From the NCBI GenBank assembly GCA_003561535.1, contig PWWI01000057.1, forward strand, positions 1 through 35,098: a stretch of DNA of 35,098 nt. Direction: 5' to 3'. The position numbers and the translations under genes were made by a program. Under the pieces are notes generated by a model that did no database searches, was not told where the DNA came from, and worked only from the letters and a program-made list of their open reading frames with translations. This DNA is from Nitriliruptoraceae bacterium. Lineage in GTDB: Bacteria; Actinomycetota; Nitriliruptoria; Nitriliruptorales; Nitriliruptoraceae. Below, in pieces: positions 14,243 through 22,299 of the stretch. Each line of letters starts with the position of its first letter. The stretch's first letter is position 1.

Positions 14243-14946
14243 CCCGAGGGAGCGATCGGCGAAGGCGCTCGGTGGCTGGCGTGACGTCCGGCTCGGTGGC
14301 AGCGGTGCAGCGACCGCTGGCCTCGGGTCTGACCATCGCCGGGGTCGTGCTGATCGTGCTCGGACTGGGCCGGGCGCTGCTGGTGCTGGAGGTGCTGCCT
14401 GCCGGCGTCGCCGACGTCGTCGGTACCTGGTGGCCGCTGGCGCTGGTGGTGGCCGGCGCCTGGCTGGCGCTCAGCGGCCGGCGGGTCACGGGGACGGCGC
14501 TGGCGCTGTTCGGGACGCTGCTCCTGATCGTCACCGTCGTCCCCGAGGGCTTCGTCGGGCCGACGCTGCTCATCGGGCTCGGCCTACTTCTGCTGTGGGG
14601 TGCCACGGGCGGCCGGCGGTGGGTGCTGGGTGGCGGGGCGGTCGCGCTGTTCGATGATGTGCGCGGCGGCTCCGACGGGGCACCGCCGTCCCGTTCCTAC
14701 GTGGCGGTGTTCGGCGAGTCCGAGGGCCGGCTGGACGCGTCCCTGGCCGACGAGGGTGTGGTCGAGTGCCTCGCGGTCTTCGGGGACGTGCGGGTGCGGG
14801 TGCCGGCGGATGTGGCCGTGGAGCTCAGCGAGACCGCGGTCTTCGGTGATGTCCGGTCGCCCGAGCCGCCTCGGGTCCCGACGGTCGCCACGGTGGCGGT
14901 GCGTGCGACCGCGGTGTTCGGTGACGTCAAGCTGACCCGCGACTGA
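14239..14946 (+). CDS. LiaF-like membrane protein, paralogue 2
   Basis: A 235-residue paralogue of its upstream neighbour: a short basic N-terminus, four membrane segments (about 30-130; GLTIAGVVLIVLGLGRALLV, WWPLALVVAGAWLALSGRR, ALALFGTLLLIVTVVP, LLIGLGLLLLWG) and a C-terminal domain with repeats YVAVFGESEG, LAVFGDVRVRVP, TAVFGDVRSP and TAVFGDVKL. It overlaps the upstream stop by ATGA. Two copies side by side with low identity indicate an old duplication and perhaps a heteromeric complex (inference). Confidence 0.85.
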   Translation: MTRGSDRRRRSVAGVTSGSVAAVQRPLASGLTIAGVVLIVLGLGRALLVLEVLPAGVADVVGTWWPLALVVAGAWLALSGRRVTGTALALFGTLLLIVTVVPEGFVGPTLLIGLGLLLLWGATGGRRWVLGGGAVALFDDVRGGSDGAPPSRSYVAVFGESEGRLDASLADEGVVECLAVFGDVRVRVPADVAVELSETAVFGDVRSPEPPRVPTVATVAVRATAVFGDVKLTRD

Positions 14947-15074
14947 GCCTGGCCGAGGTCCGGCCCGGTCGGCCCGCGCCCCCGCTCCGGGCCGCCCCCG
15001 CCCCCGCCCGGCCCGCCCGCGCCCCCGCCCGGCCCGCGCCCCACTCCGGTCCGCCCGCGCCCCCGCCCGCTACT
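14947..15074. repeat. GC-rich degenerate repeat stretch
   Basis: This stretch after the second LiaF-like gene consists of degenerate CCCGCGCCCCCGCCCGG-type repeats with strong C bias on the plus strand. The remaining 15075-15415 of the gap holds two hairpin repeats and a duplicated 28-base segment. No gene was recognised in 14947-15415. Confidence 0.6.
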
Positions 15075-15105
15075 GCGAGAAGCAGCGGACTGTCGCTGCT
15101 TCTCG
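15075..15105. repeat. 32-nt hairpin repeat, copy 3
   Basis: Arms GCGAGAAGCAGC and GCTGCTTCTCG enclose the loop GGACTGTC. Only the terminal base pair is lost relative to the 32-nt copies. Both arms carry the same compensating C-to-G change relative to copy 2 (CCAGC to GCAGC), so pairing is preserved. Confidence 0.85.
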
Positions 15106-15146
15106 TCCGGCGAGAGTGGTTCAGCGCTGGTTGGTGGGATGGCAGA

Positions 15147-15178
15147 GCGAGAACCAGCAAATAGCCGCTGCTTCTCGC
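15147..15178. repeat. 32-nt hairpin repeat, copy 4
   Basis: Arms GCGAGAACCAGC and GCTGCTTCTCGC (one mismatch) enclose the loop AAATAGCC. It starts 72 bases after copy 3, almost the same spacing as copies 1 and 2 (71 bases). Confidence 0.85.
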
Positions 15179-15200
15179 GGTCAGGCTTCGGGGGCAGCCC

Positions 15201-15257
15201 GGGCAGCCGGGCTCGGCCGGGGCAGCTCGGGCAGCCGGGCTCGGCCGGGGGCAGCTG
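15201..15257. repeat. 28-bp direct duplication
   Basis: GGGCAGCCGGGCTCGGCCGG plus GGCAGCT occurs twice in a row (15201-15228 and 15229-15257), with one extra G in the second unit. It is noncoding and just downstream of the hairpin pair. Confidence 0.75.
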
Positions 15258-15415
15258 GGGCCAGGTGGACCGCCGGGGGGACGTGCCGGAGGCACCGGCG
15301 GGCGCAGAGTGCAGCCAGCGCGCAGCCAGGAGATACTTGCACGGCGCAACCGATACGCCGGCCGGGAGCTGGTCGAACACCACCCGTCCGATCCCAACTC
15401 ACGAGGATGGCTCCC

Positions 15416-17920
15416 GTGCGTCGACTCTTCGATGGCCTGGCCTCCGTGGTCTCCCGCCGCCCCGCCATCACGGTGCTCCTGGTCCTGCTGGTGACCGGCG
15501 TGCTCGGCTCCTTCGCTGGCCAGGGGGTGCAGGAGGACGGCGTCGCCGTCGACAACGAGCTCTCCGACGCGCTGGCCACCATCGACGAGACCTTCGGGGA
15601 CCCCCAGTCGGTGCTCCAGATCGTGGTCCAGAGCACCGACGGCCGCGACGTCCGCAACGCCGACACGCTCCGGGCCAGCCTCGACATCCAGGCAGCGATC
15701 CAGGACAGCCCGCTCGCTGACACTCTCATCGCCGGTGGCCAGCAGCCGCCGATCGCCTCCTTCCTCGGTGCTGCCGAGGCCGGCATCGGGATGGCGGGCG
15801 TGGACCCGGCGCTGCTCGACGACGACGCGGTCCGCGAGTTCCAGGCGCAGGCCCTGGAGATGCTCCCGCCCCAGGTGGCCGGGCTGTTCGAGGGCCTCGT
15901 CGGCGACGGCGACCCGCCGACCGCGGGGCTCATCCTGGTGTTCCAGGACACGGGTGGTCTCGACGACGCCGGGGTCGCGGACCTGCAGCGTGAGCTGGCC
16001 ACCGTCATCAGCGACGTCGAGGTGGCCGACGGGGTCGCGGTCGACCCCTTCTCCTTCGGGTTGCTGCTGACCGCCGGGGACCCGGGGCCGGAGATCGGTC
16101 GCCTGTTCGGCACGGCGTTCCTGATCATCCTGATCGTGCTGTTCTTCGTCTACTGGATCAAGCCTGAGGCCGGTCAGCGGCTGCGCATCGGACGCCGCAC
16201 CGCCGCTGATGTGGGGCTGACCCTGGTCGTCATCGGCCTGGCCGTGGTGTGGATGCAGGGGATCGGCACGCTGCTCGGACCCGGCTACGCCGGCCTGATC
16301 GCCGGGTTCTCGCCCCAGACCCAGATCGTCCCCATCCTCATCATCGGGCTCGGGGTGGACTTCGCGATCCACCTGCTCTCCCGCTACCGGGCCGAGGTCG
16401 GCCAGGGCGCCACACCCGTTGAGGGGTTCGCGACCTCCTACCGCACGGTGGGGCTCACGCTGCTGCTGTGCACGGCCGCGACGGCGATCGGCTTCCTCAC
16501 CAACCTCGCGAGCCCCGTCGACTTCCTCGCCACCCTCGGGGTCCTCGCCGCCGCCGGGATCGCGGCGGCCTTCGCCCTCACGCTGACCTTCCTGCCCGCG
16601 GTGCGGCTCATGCTGGACCGCCGTGCCGCCGCGAAGGGCGTCCTGCCGGTGGCGGCTCTGGGGACCCAGAAGGACGCCACCCTGCCCCGCGTCATCGGCC
16701 GGACCGCGTGGCTGGCCGAGCGGGCGCCCGTGCCGACCCTGCTGGTCGCCACCGCCCTGGTGGTGCTGGGCGGCTACGGCTTCACCCAGCTCGACAGCGA
16801 GTTCAACCTCACCGACTTCGTGCCGCAGGACGAGCCGCTCCTGGAGGTGTTCGAGACGCTGAGCGCTGAGTTCAACGGCGGCTTCGAGGAGTCCACCGAG
16901 GTGCTCCTCCGCGGCGATCTCGCCACCCCGGACCGCCACAACGCGCTGGTCGAGTCCCTGGGCCGTGCCGGCGACGTCGACGATGTGGAGACCCTGGCCG
17001 GCGAGGTCGACGCCACCTCGGTGGTCTCCATCCTCGGGCAGGCGTTCGCCGACGAGGGCCTGGCCGCCGAGCTCGCAGGGCTCGGTGTGCGCGACGACCT
17101 GACCGTCGACGCCGAAGGCGACGTCGTGGCGCTCTACGAACTCCTGGCCGCCGAGGTGGAGGGTGCCGCGAACGTGCTCGCGCTGGACGGCGACGACACC
17201 CTCGCGCGGGTCACGCTGCGCACCAGCGCCGGCCAGGCGGGGGCGTCCGAGCTGGCGACGGAGCTGGGCGAGGCCTTCGCTCCCCTGAGCGACTCCGGCA
17301 TCGAGGTGGTCCCGACCTCCCCGCAGATCGTGCAGGCGGGCATCGGCGAGGACATCGAGGACTCCCAGATCACCTCGCTCCTGATCGCCCTCGGCGCGGC
17401 CATGGCGCTGCTGGTCGTGCACTTCTCGATCGCGGAACGCCGGCCGCTCGTCGGGGTGATCACCGTGCTCCCTGTCGGCCTCGTCCTGGCGCTGACCTTC
17501 GGAACGATGGCGTTGACGGGGATCCCGCTCAACCCGGTGACCGCGACCCTGGCCGCGTTGTCGATCGGCATCGGGGTGCCCTTCACGATCCACGTGACGT
17601 CCCGGTTCCTGGAGGAGCGTCGGGTGCTCTACGACGGCTCCACGGCGCTCAGGCGCACGGTGTCCCAGACCGGGGGAGCGCTGGTCGGCTCAGCGCTGAC
17701 GACCGCCATCGGGTTCGGTGTCCTGATCACCTCGACGTTGGTGCCCTTCGAGCAGCTCGGCTACGTGATCGTCTACGCGATCGCCTACTCGGTGGTGGCG
17801 TCGATCCTGGTCCTGCCCAGCATGCTCGGACTGTGGGACCGGTTCGATCGGGCGCGCCACGGCAGCCCGTGGGCCGGCGGCCCGTCGGCACCTGAGCGCG
17901 AGGCCGTCGGTGTGGGTTGA
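15416..17920 (+). CDS. MMPL/RND family transporter (HAE3-type)
   Basis: An 834-residue inner-membrane transporter with two RND halves, each a membrane helix, a large extracytoplasmic loop and about five further helices. First half: SVVSRRPAITVLLVLLVTGV, loop to about 225, then helices with GLGVDFAIHLLSRYRAEVGQ, the proton-relay helix region. Second half: loop about 470-655, then LSIGIGVPFTIHVTSRFLEE. Such proteins export lipids, hopanoids or other hydrophobic molecules (family knowledge); the substrate is unknown. Start choice is uncertain: GAGG at 15403-15406 favours GTG 15416 over ATG 15407. It has no co-transcribed neighbour and follows the hairpin-rich gap. Confidence 0.9.
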   Translation: MRRLFDGLASVVSRRPAITVLLVLLVTGVLGSFAGQGVQEDGVAVDNELSDALATIDETFGDPQSVLQIVVQSTDGRDVRNADTLRASLDIQAAIQDSPLADTLIAGGQQPPIASFLGAAEAGIGMAGVDPALLDDDAVREFQAQALEMLPPQVAGLFEGLVGDGDPPTAGLILVFQDTGGLDDAGVADLQRELATVISDVEVADGVAVDPFSFGLLLTAGDPGPEIGRLFGTAFLIILIVLFFVYWIKPEAGQRLRIGRRTAADVGLTLVVIGLAVVWMQGIGTLLGPGYAGLIAGFSPQTQIVPILIIGLGVDFAIHLLSRYRAEVGQGATPVEGFATSYRTVGLTLLLCTAATAIGFLTNLASPVDFLATLGVLAAAGIAAAFALTLTFLPAVRLMLDRRAAAKGVLPVAALGTQKDATLPRVIGRTAWLAERAPVPTLLVATALVVLGGYGFTQLDSEFNLTDFVPQDEPLLEVFETLSAEFNGGFEESTEVLLRGDLATPDRHNALVESLGRAGDVDDVETLAGEVDATSVVSILGQAFADEGLAAELAGLGVRDDLTVDAEGDVVALYELLAAEVEGAANVLALDGDDTLARVTLRTSAGQAGASELATELGEAFAPLSDSGIEVVPTSPQIVQAGIGEDIEDSQITSLLIALGAAMALLVVHFSIAERRPLVGVITVLPVGLVLALTFGTMALTGIPLNPVTATLAALSIGIGVPFTIHVTSRFLEERRVLYDGSTALRRTVSQTGGALVGSALTTAIGFGVLITSTLVPFEQLGYVIVYAIAYSVVASILVLPSMLGLWDRFDRARHGSPWAGGPSAPEREAVGVG

Positions 17921-17979
17921 GCCGAGCCGGCCGAGCCCGAGCGTCCCAGCGCGGCGGTCGGGCACCGCACCGCGTCCGG

Positions 17980-18393
17980 TCAGGCCCCGGACTCCACGTG
18001 TCGTTCCTCGAGTAGGACCGCGACGACGTCCCGCATCGACACGACGCCGGTGATCACCCCGCGGCGAGCGACAGCGAGGTGGCGGACCTGGGCCTCGCTC
18101 ATGGTGGCGGCGGCATCCAGGATGCTGGCGGCCTCCTCGACCTGGATCACATCGGAGGTGGCGTAGTCGCGCACCCGGCCGTCGTCGAGGTCCACGTCGT
18201 CGGCGATGGCGGTGACGACGTCACGTTCGGAGAACACCCCCCGCACGCCGCGGGCGTCGACCACGACCAGCAGGCCGACCGCATCTGCCGCCAGGGCGTG
18301 GGCCGCTTCACGCAGGGTCGCCGTCGGCCTGATCGTGGCGACCGGGTCGCCCACGAGCCGGCCGATCGGGTCGTTGAGGCTGACGCCGAGCAT
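17980..18393 (-). CDS. CBS-domain pair protein
   Basis: A 137-residue cytosolic protein made of two CBS motifs that together form one nucleotide-binding Bateman module. Motif 1 (about 10-65) reads DPVATIRPTATLREAAHAL, VGLLVVVDARGVRGVFSERD; motif 2 (about 80-130) reads DVIQVEEAASILDAAATM, VRHLAVARRGVITGVVSMRD. Such stand-alone pairs bind AMP, ATP or related ligands. ATG 18393 follows an AGGAGG site and removes an unconserved upstream extension. The target is unknown and there is no partner enzyme next to it. Confidence 0.9.
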   Translation of the reverse strand: MLGVSLNDPIGRLVGDPVATIRPTATLREAAHALAADAVGLLVVVDARGVRGVFSERDVVTAIADDVDLDDGRVRDYATSDVIQVEEAASILDAAATMSEAQVRHLAVARRGVITGVVSMRDVVAVLLEERHVESGA

Positions 18394-18664
18394 CGGGGTC
18401 CTCCTGATCGCGGTGATCTGCGACGAGCATCGCGGCACCGGTGCCTGGGGGCGAGGGGCCAAGGTCCCCGTCGGCCGGGTCGGTCGCCGAGAACTCGGAC
18501 GCGCGGGCCGCGTCCGATGGTCGCATCTCAGTGCGAGGCTAGTGGGCGATCCCCGTGTGCTCGCATCTGGGGTCCCGGTCCGCGGCCGCGTCGAGCACAG
18601 CGTCCGCCCCGACCCCGGGCGCAGACTGCGTGGCCGTCGACGCCCGTCTCCCTGCCCGGTGGGC
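18394..18664. other. Gap between CBS and DUF554 genes, nothing recognised
   Basis: These 271 bases lie between two minus-strand genes. They should hold the promoter of the CBS gene (AGGAGG ribosome site at the left edge on the minus strand). I see no gene, RNA or clear hairpin. Confidence 0.5.
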
Positions 18665-19453
18665 TCAGGGCCACAGCCCGATGACGAGCGGGGCGAGCAC
18701 CAGGCTCGGCAGGAGGTTCGCCACCCGGATCGGGCGCAGATCCAACAGCCGGATCCCGATCGCCATCACCAGGAACCCGCCCGTCGCGCTCAGGCCGGCC
18801 AGCATCGGCGGGGTGAGCACGCTCTGCAGGGCGACGGCAGCCAAGGTGATGGAGCCCTGGAGCACCAGCAGCGGCAGCGCGGCGAAGGCAACGCCGATGC
18901 CCAGCACCGAGGCGAAGGCCAGGGCCGCGAACCCGTCGAGCATCGACTTGACCGCCAGGAGCTCGAAGCCGTCGGTCAGCCCGTCCTGCAGCGACCCCAG
19001 GATCGCCAGCGGACCGACGCACACGATCAGGCTGGTGACGACGAAGCCCTCGACGAACAGCCGGCGGGGGTCGTGGATCGGCTCATCGGCGCCGTGGGGT
19101 GCCCTGAGCTCGCCGTCGGTCTCGACCGTGGTCGGCTCCTCGGCGTGACCCACGACCCGGTCCCGCAGCCACGCCCCGAGCCGGTGCAGCCAGCCCTCGA
19201 TGTCGATCGCCTCGCCGATCACCCCTCCGAGCAGGAGCGAGGCGAGGATCACGAGCACCGCGGCGGATCCCAAGGTGGTGGACAGCTCGTCACCGAAGGT
19301 CCCGAGGGCATCGCTGGCGCCGAGCACCAGCACGAAGATGCCGAGGATGTCGGTGACCGTGCCTCTGACCCCCGAGGACAGCCGGCCGCCCAGCAGCGTC
19401 CCGATGCCGGCCCCCAGGACGATGGCGCCCGCGTTCAGGAAGGTCCCGGTCAT
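18665..19453 (-). CDS. DUF554 family membrane protein (YqgA/YdfK-like)
   Basis: A 262-residue integral membrane protein with about seven hydrophobic helices. The start GTFLNAGAIVLGAGIGTLLG and the segments LASLLLGGVIGEAIDIEGWL, FVEGFVVTSLIVCVGPLAILG, SMLDGFAALAFASVLGIGVA and ALPLLVLQGS follow DUF554 closely. A charged loop (about 98-125) separates the two halves. The family is thought to be a transporter, but substrate and mechanism are unknown. It is transcribed away from the PH-domain gene upstream on the same strand, about 100 bases apart. Confidence 0.92.
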   Translation of the reverse strand: MTGTFLNAGAIVLGAGIGTLLGGRLSSGVRGTVTDILGIFVLVLGASDALGTFGDELSTTLGSAAVLVILASLLLGGVIGEAIDIEGWLHRLGAWLRDRVVGHAEEPTTVETDGELRAPHGADEPIHDPRRLFVEGFVVTSLIVCVGPLAILGSLQDGLTDGFELLAVKSMLDGFAALAFASVLGIGVAFAALPLLVLQGSITLAAVALQSVLTPPMLAGLSATGGFLVMAIGIRLLDLRPIRVANLLPSLVLAPLVIGLWP

Positions 19454-19561
19454 CCCGCGACCGTAGCGGGCGGTCGGGACGCCACCGGCGTCGAGGTGGT
19501 CGTCAGCGTCGAGGTGGCGTCAGCTGCCGCACTCGCCGGCGGGCTGTCCATCAGCCGGGTG

Positions 19562-20311
19562 TCACAGGGTCGGGTCGATCTCCCCCTCGTCGATCAGCTC
19601 CCGCACCTCCGCCGGCTCGACCCCCGGCAGGTCGCCGAGCAGCGTGCGCTTCTTGGCCGCGAACTCCTCGTCGGTGAGGTGGCCGCGTTCGCGCAGGTCG
19701 GCCAGGGCCTCGAGCTGCTGGACGACGTCCCGCGCCGCCACGTTCCCCGTGGAGCGGAAGTGGAGGCTGCGCAGCTCCCGCGCCCGGTAGACCTCCGACT
19801 GGAAGGCCTCCGGGTCGGGGATGTCCTCGAGACGGCTCTGCCCCTGGCTGCCGGCCGACTCGATCAGTACGTCGCCGTAGCCGAGCATCCGCTCGACCAC
19901 GCGTTGGCTGAAGAGCACGTTGGTGATGTTCTCCAGGGGGATCTCCGTGCCGGTGCGGGCGATCAGCCCCTGGCGCACCACGATGCGCTCGTCGGTCAGC
20001 ACGTAGTTGGTCGCGTACCAGGCCACCAGCGCCCGGCCGGAGAGCACCAGCCACAGCAGCAGGGCCAGTGCGAAGGACCCCCCGAAGGACCACCCCGGAC
20101 TCCACCGCTCAGGCAGGATCGCGGCCACGAAGCCGGCGATGGCGGCGAGCAGCATCGCCCAGCCGAGCGCGGGCAGCAGCACCTTCCAGTGGGGTCGGAA
20201 CTGGCGCAGGATCTCCTCACCGTCGGTGAGGAGGTGCCCTGGGTACTTCACGGCCATCGACTCCCGATGCGGGTGAGCCGGCGGTCCCCCCATCGGTGGC
20301 CGCTCGGACAT
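19562..20311 (-). CDS. Membrane protein with bacterial PH domain and SHOCT motif
   Basis: A protein of up to 249 residues. Two membrane segments (about 45-65 and 75-95) precede a bacterial pleckstrin-homology (bPH2/YdbT-like) domain: NYVLTDERIVVRQGLIART, IPLENITNVLFSQRVVERML, YGDVLIESAG. The C-terminus has a SHOCT-type helix pair (LEALADLRERGHLTDEEFAAKKRTLL), a short motif thought to mediate oligomerisation. The start is uncertain: ATG 20311 has no ribosome site, while ATG 20257 follows GGGAG at a short distance and removes 18 unconserved residues. The function of this family is unknown. Confidence 0.88.
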   Translation of the reverse strand: MSERPPMGGPPAHPHRESMAVKYPGHLLTDGEEILRQFRPHWKVLLPALGWAMLLAAIAGFVAAILPERWSPGWSFGGSFALALLLWLVLSGRALVAWYATNYVLTDERIVVRQGLIARTGTEIPLENITNVLFSQRVVERMLGYGDVLIESAGSQGQSRLEDIPDPEAFQSEVYRARELRSLHFRSTGNVAARDVVQQLEALADLRERGHLTDEEFAAKKRTLLGDLPGVEPAEVRELIDEGEIDPTL

Positions 20312-20344
20312 CGAGGTGGAAGCCTACGTCCTAGGGTGCTCCAA

Positions 20345-20420
20345 GGGGCCGCCGGGGGCTCTGGGGGGCCGCCGGGGGGGCTCTGGGGGGCCGCCGGACG
20401 GCTCTGGGGGCCGCCCGATG
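20345..20420. repeat. About 21-bp GC-rich tandem repeat, four units
   Basis: Units of the form GGGGCCGCCGGGGGCTCTGG repeat about four times with small changes between the PH-domain gene (minus) and the universal stress gene (plus). The plus strand is G-rich with several runs of four to seven G, so quadruplex formation is possible. Confidence 0.7.
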
Positions 20421-20555
20421 GGACAGACCCTGTCCATCGGGGCCGCAGGTCCCTGGCCTGGGCCCCGGCCGTATCGCATCCTGCGAGGTGATGGCCCGTG
20501 TGATCGCTCGCCGAGCGTCGACCGGGTCGGACCGTCGCCTCGGGAGGGGATCACC

Positions 20556-20987
20556 ATGACCGCTCGTATCGTCGTCGGCCTCGACTCTTCAGAGGAGTCC
20601 GTGCGCGCCCTGAGGTGGGCGCTCGACGAAGCTCGCCTGCGGGGGGCCGAGCTGCATCTGGTGCACGCCTATCCGACACCTGAACTGGTGGCCCTGCCGG
20701 CGGTGGTCACGCTGCCCTCCGACGACGAGCTCAGGGCTGCGGCCGACGAGGTCATCTCCGAGCAGATCGAGAAGGTCGGTGGTGCGGGTGACGTGGAGGT
20801 GACTCGCACGGTGCGCTCGGGTGGCGCCGCCGCCGTGCTCTGCGAGGTGGCCCAGGGGGCCGACCTGCTGGTCGTCGGGGCCCGGGGGCTCGGCGGGTTC
20901 CGCGGGCTGTTGCTCGGATCGGTCACCCACCAGGTCGTCGCGCACTCGCCGTGCCCGGTCGTCGTGACGGTGCCCGAGCACCGGTGA
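20556..20987 (+). CDS. Universal stress protein (UspA family)
   Basis: A 143-residue single-domain stress protein. It begins RIVVGLDSSEESVRALRWAL and has the ATP-binding loop GARGLGGFRGLLLGSVTHQV followed by SPCPVVVTVP, the G-2x-G-9x-G-S/T pattern of the ATP-binding subgroup. Such proteins are induced by starvation, low oxygen or DNA damage in actinobacteria (family knowledge). GGGAGGGG six bases before ATG 20556 fixes the start. The stop overlaps the hydrolase start (GTGA), so both are made from one transcript. Confidence 0.95.
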   Translation: MTARIVVGLDSSEESVRALRWALDEARLRGAELHLVHAYPTPELVALPAVVTLPSDDELRAAADEVISEQIEKVGGAGDVEVTRTVRSGGAAAVLCEVAQGADLLVVGARGLGGFRGLLLGSVTHQVVAHSPCPVVVTVPEHR

Positions 20988-21682
20988 CCTGCTCGACCGA
21001 CCGGCACGAGCTGGCGGTCCCTGCGGCTCGAGAGGGGGTCGTCGAGGCGGTCAGTCATCGACCCGATCACCACCAGGGTCGGCCGGTGCTGCTCGTCCCC
21101 GGTGCCGGAGGCAGCCTGGACAGCGAGCCGGTGGTCGCCCTGGCCGAGGCCGTCGCGCGCTGCGGGCACAGGGTCGTCCGTGCGAACCTCGTCCACCATC
21201 AGGCGGGGCGCCGCGCCCCGCGGGCCGAGACGGCAGTGCCAGGGTTCCGGGAGATCCTGACCGCAGCCCAGCTACTGCTCGGCACACCGCGGGAGGAGCC
21301 TTGGATCCTCGGTGGGCGCTCCTACGGCGGTCGGGTCGCCTCGCTGGCCGTGGCGACGGGTACGACCTCCGCCGGCCTGCTGTTCTCCGGCTACCCGCTG
21401 CACCCGCCGGGACGGCCAGACCGGCTGCGGGTCGATCACTGGCCCAACATCGGTGTTCCCTGCCTGTTCCTCCAGGGCGATCACGATCCGCTGGCCGACC
21501 TGTCGCTGCTGCGGACCCACCGTCGCAAGCTGCCCCGCCGCTCCGATGTGGTGGTGGTCCCGGGGGGCGACCACGCGCTCCGCGTGACCGGTGCCCGGAG
21601 CCCCGATCGCGTGCCGCGCTCCCCGACAGCTGCGCTCGCCGAGGTGGAGCCGGAGCTCGCTCGGTGGCTGCGCGAGCGCTGA
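20984..21682 (+). CDS. Alpha/beta hydrolase, dienelactone hydrolase/KANL3-Tex30 type
   Basis: A 232-residue cytosolic hydrolase. It has PVLLVPGAGGSLDSEPVVAL (oxyanion region), the nucleophile elbow GGRSYGGR (Ser in G-x-S-x-G), acidic residue in FLQGDHDPLAD and His in VPGGDHALRV. This short form with a PGAGG loop matches the KANL3/Tex30 dienelactone-hydrolase-like group, whose substrate is unknown. GTG 20984 overlaps the universal stress gene stop, implying translational coupling and a shared stress role (inference). Confidence 0.85.
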   Translation: MTCSTDRHELAVPAAREGVVEAVSHRPDHHQGRPVLLVPGAGGSLDSEPVVALAEAVARCGHRVVRANLVHHQAGRRAPRAETAVPGFREILTAAQLLLGTPREEPWILGGRSYGGRVASLAVATGTTSAGLLFSGYPLHPPGRPDRLRVDHWPNIGVPCLFLQGDHDPLADLSLLRTHRRKLPRRSDVVVVPGGDHALRVTGARSPDRVPRSPTAALAEVEPELARWLRER

Positions 21683-21814
21683 TCGGCGGCACTCAGGCCC
21701 GTCGGAGCCGTTCGGTCACACCGGCGGTGGTCGGTCCGTGCTGCTCCGCTACGGTCCCCGGCCGCACCGGTGGTCAAGTGCCCACCAGCAGCCGCAGTGA
21801 GGATCGGAAACCAC

Positions 21815-22237
21815 GTGATCGCAGAGTTCAAGGAGTTCATCGCCCGGGGCAACATGGTCGAGTTGGCCGTGGCCTTCGTCCTGGGGGTCGCCTTCCAGTC
21901 GGTGATCTCCACCATCACCGAGCGCGTGCTCACGCCCCTGATCGCCTGGGTGTTCGGTGAGCCCAACTTCGACTCCCTGTTGACCTTCGGTGCCGTCGAC
22001 GCGGAGACGGGGATGCGGGTCGGCAGCGTGGGTGCGGTGCTGACCGCCCTGATCAACTTCCTGCTGGTGGCGCTCGCGCTGTTCCTCGTCGTCAAGGCCT
22101 ACAACCGCCTCCAGCGTCTGCGGGCGGCCGCCGAACCGGAGCCCGAGGAGGATGCGGAGGACGTGCGGCTGCTGCGCGAGATCCGGGATGCGCTCACCGA
22201 GCGTGATCGGCACGACGGCAGCCCGACGCGCTCCTAG
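21815..22237 (+). CDS. mscL: Large-conductance mechanosensitive channel MscL
   Basis: A 140-residue channel that opens at high membrane tension and releases solutes during osmotic downshock. Features: N-terminal amphipathic helix FKEFIARGNMVELAVAF, the first membrane helix with VLGVAFQSVISTITERVLTPL, a periplasmic loop, the second helix ALINFLLVALALFLVVKAYN, and the C-terminal helix with EDVRLLREIRDAL. Length is normal. GTG 21815 begins where similarity begins; an upstream in-frame GTG at 21797 is possible. The gene converges on the malic enzyme gene. Confidence 0.96.
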   Translation: MIAEFKEFIARGNMVELAVAFVLGVAFQSVISTITERVLTPLIAWVFGEPNFDSLLTFGAVDAETGMRVGSVGAVLTALINFLLVALALFLVVKAYNRLQRLRAAAEPEPEEDAEDVRLLREIRDALTERDRHDGSPTRS

Positions 22238-22255
22238 CAGCCGGCTCCGCAGCCC

Positions 22256-22291
22256 CGCGCGGGGCGCTCGATCCGCGCGGGGCGCTCGATC
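22256..22291. repeat. 18-bp tandem duplication between convergent genes
   Basis: CGCGCGGGGCGCTCGATC occurs twice in direct succession in the 62-base gap between mscL and the malic enzyme gene. Each unit includes part of CCCCGCGCGGGG, a self-complementary stretch that might act as a two-way terminator. Confidence 0.6.
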
Positions 22292-22299
22292 CGCCGGGG

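Noticed and set aside
15341-15353. TTGCACGGCGCAA as an operator before the MMPL gene
   Set aside because: Only four bases on each side are symmetric and no second copy was found, so it is not above chance.
14927-17593. An 888-codon open frame on the minus strand across the MMPL gene
   Set aside because: It is antisense to a well-recognised transporter, rich in Gly/Arg/Asp/His as expected from the mirror of GC-biased codons, and matches no family.
18206-20491. A 761-codon plus-strand open frame over the CBS, DUF554 and PH genes
   Set aside because: It crosses three recognised minus-strand genes and their gaps and has no domain.
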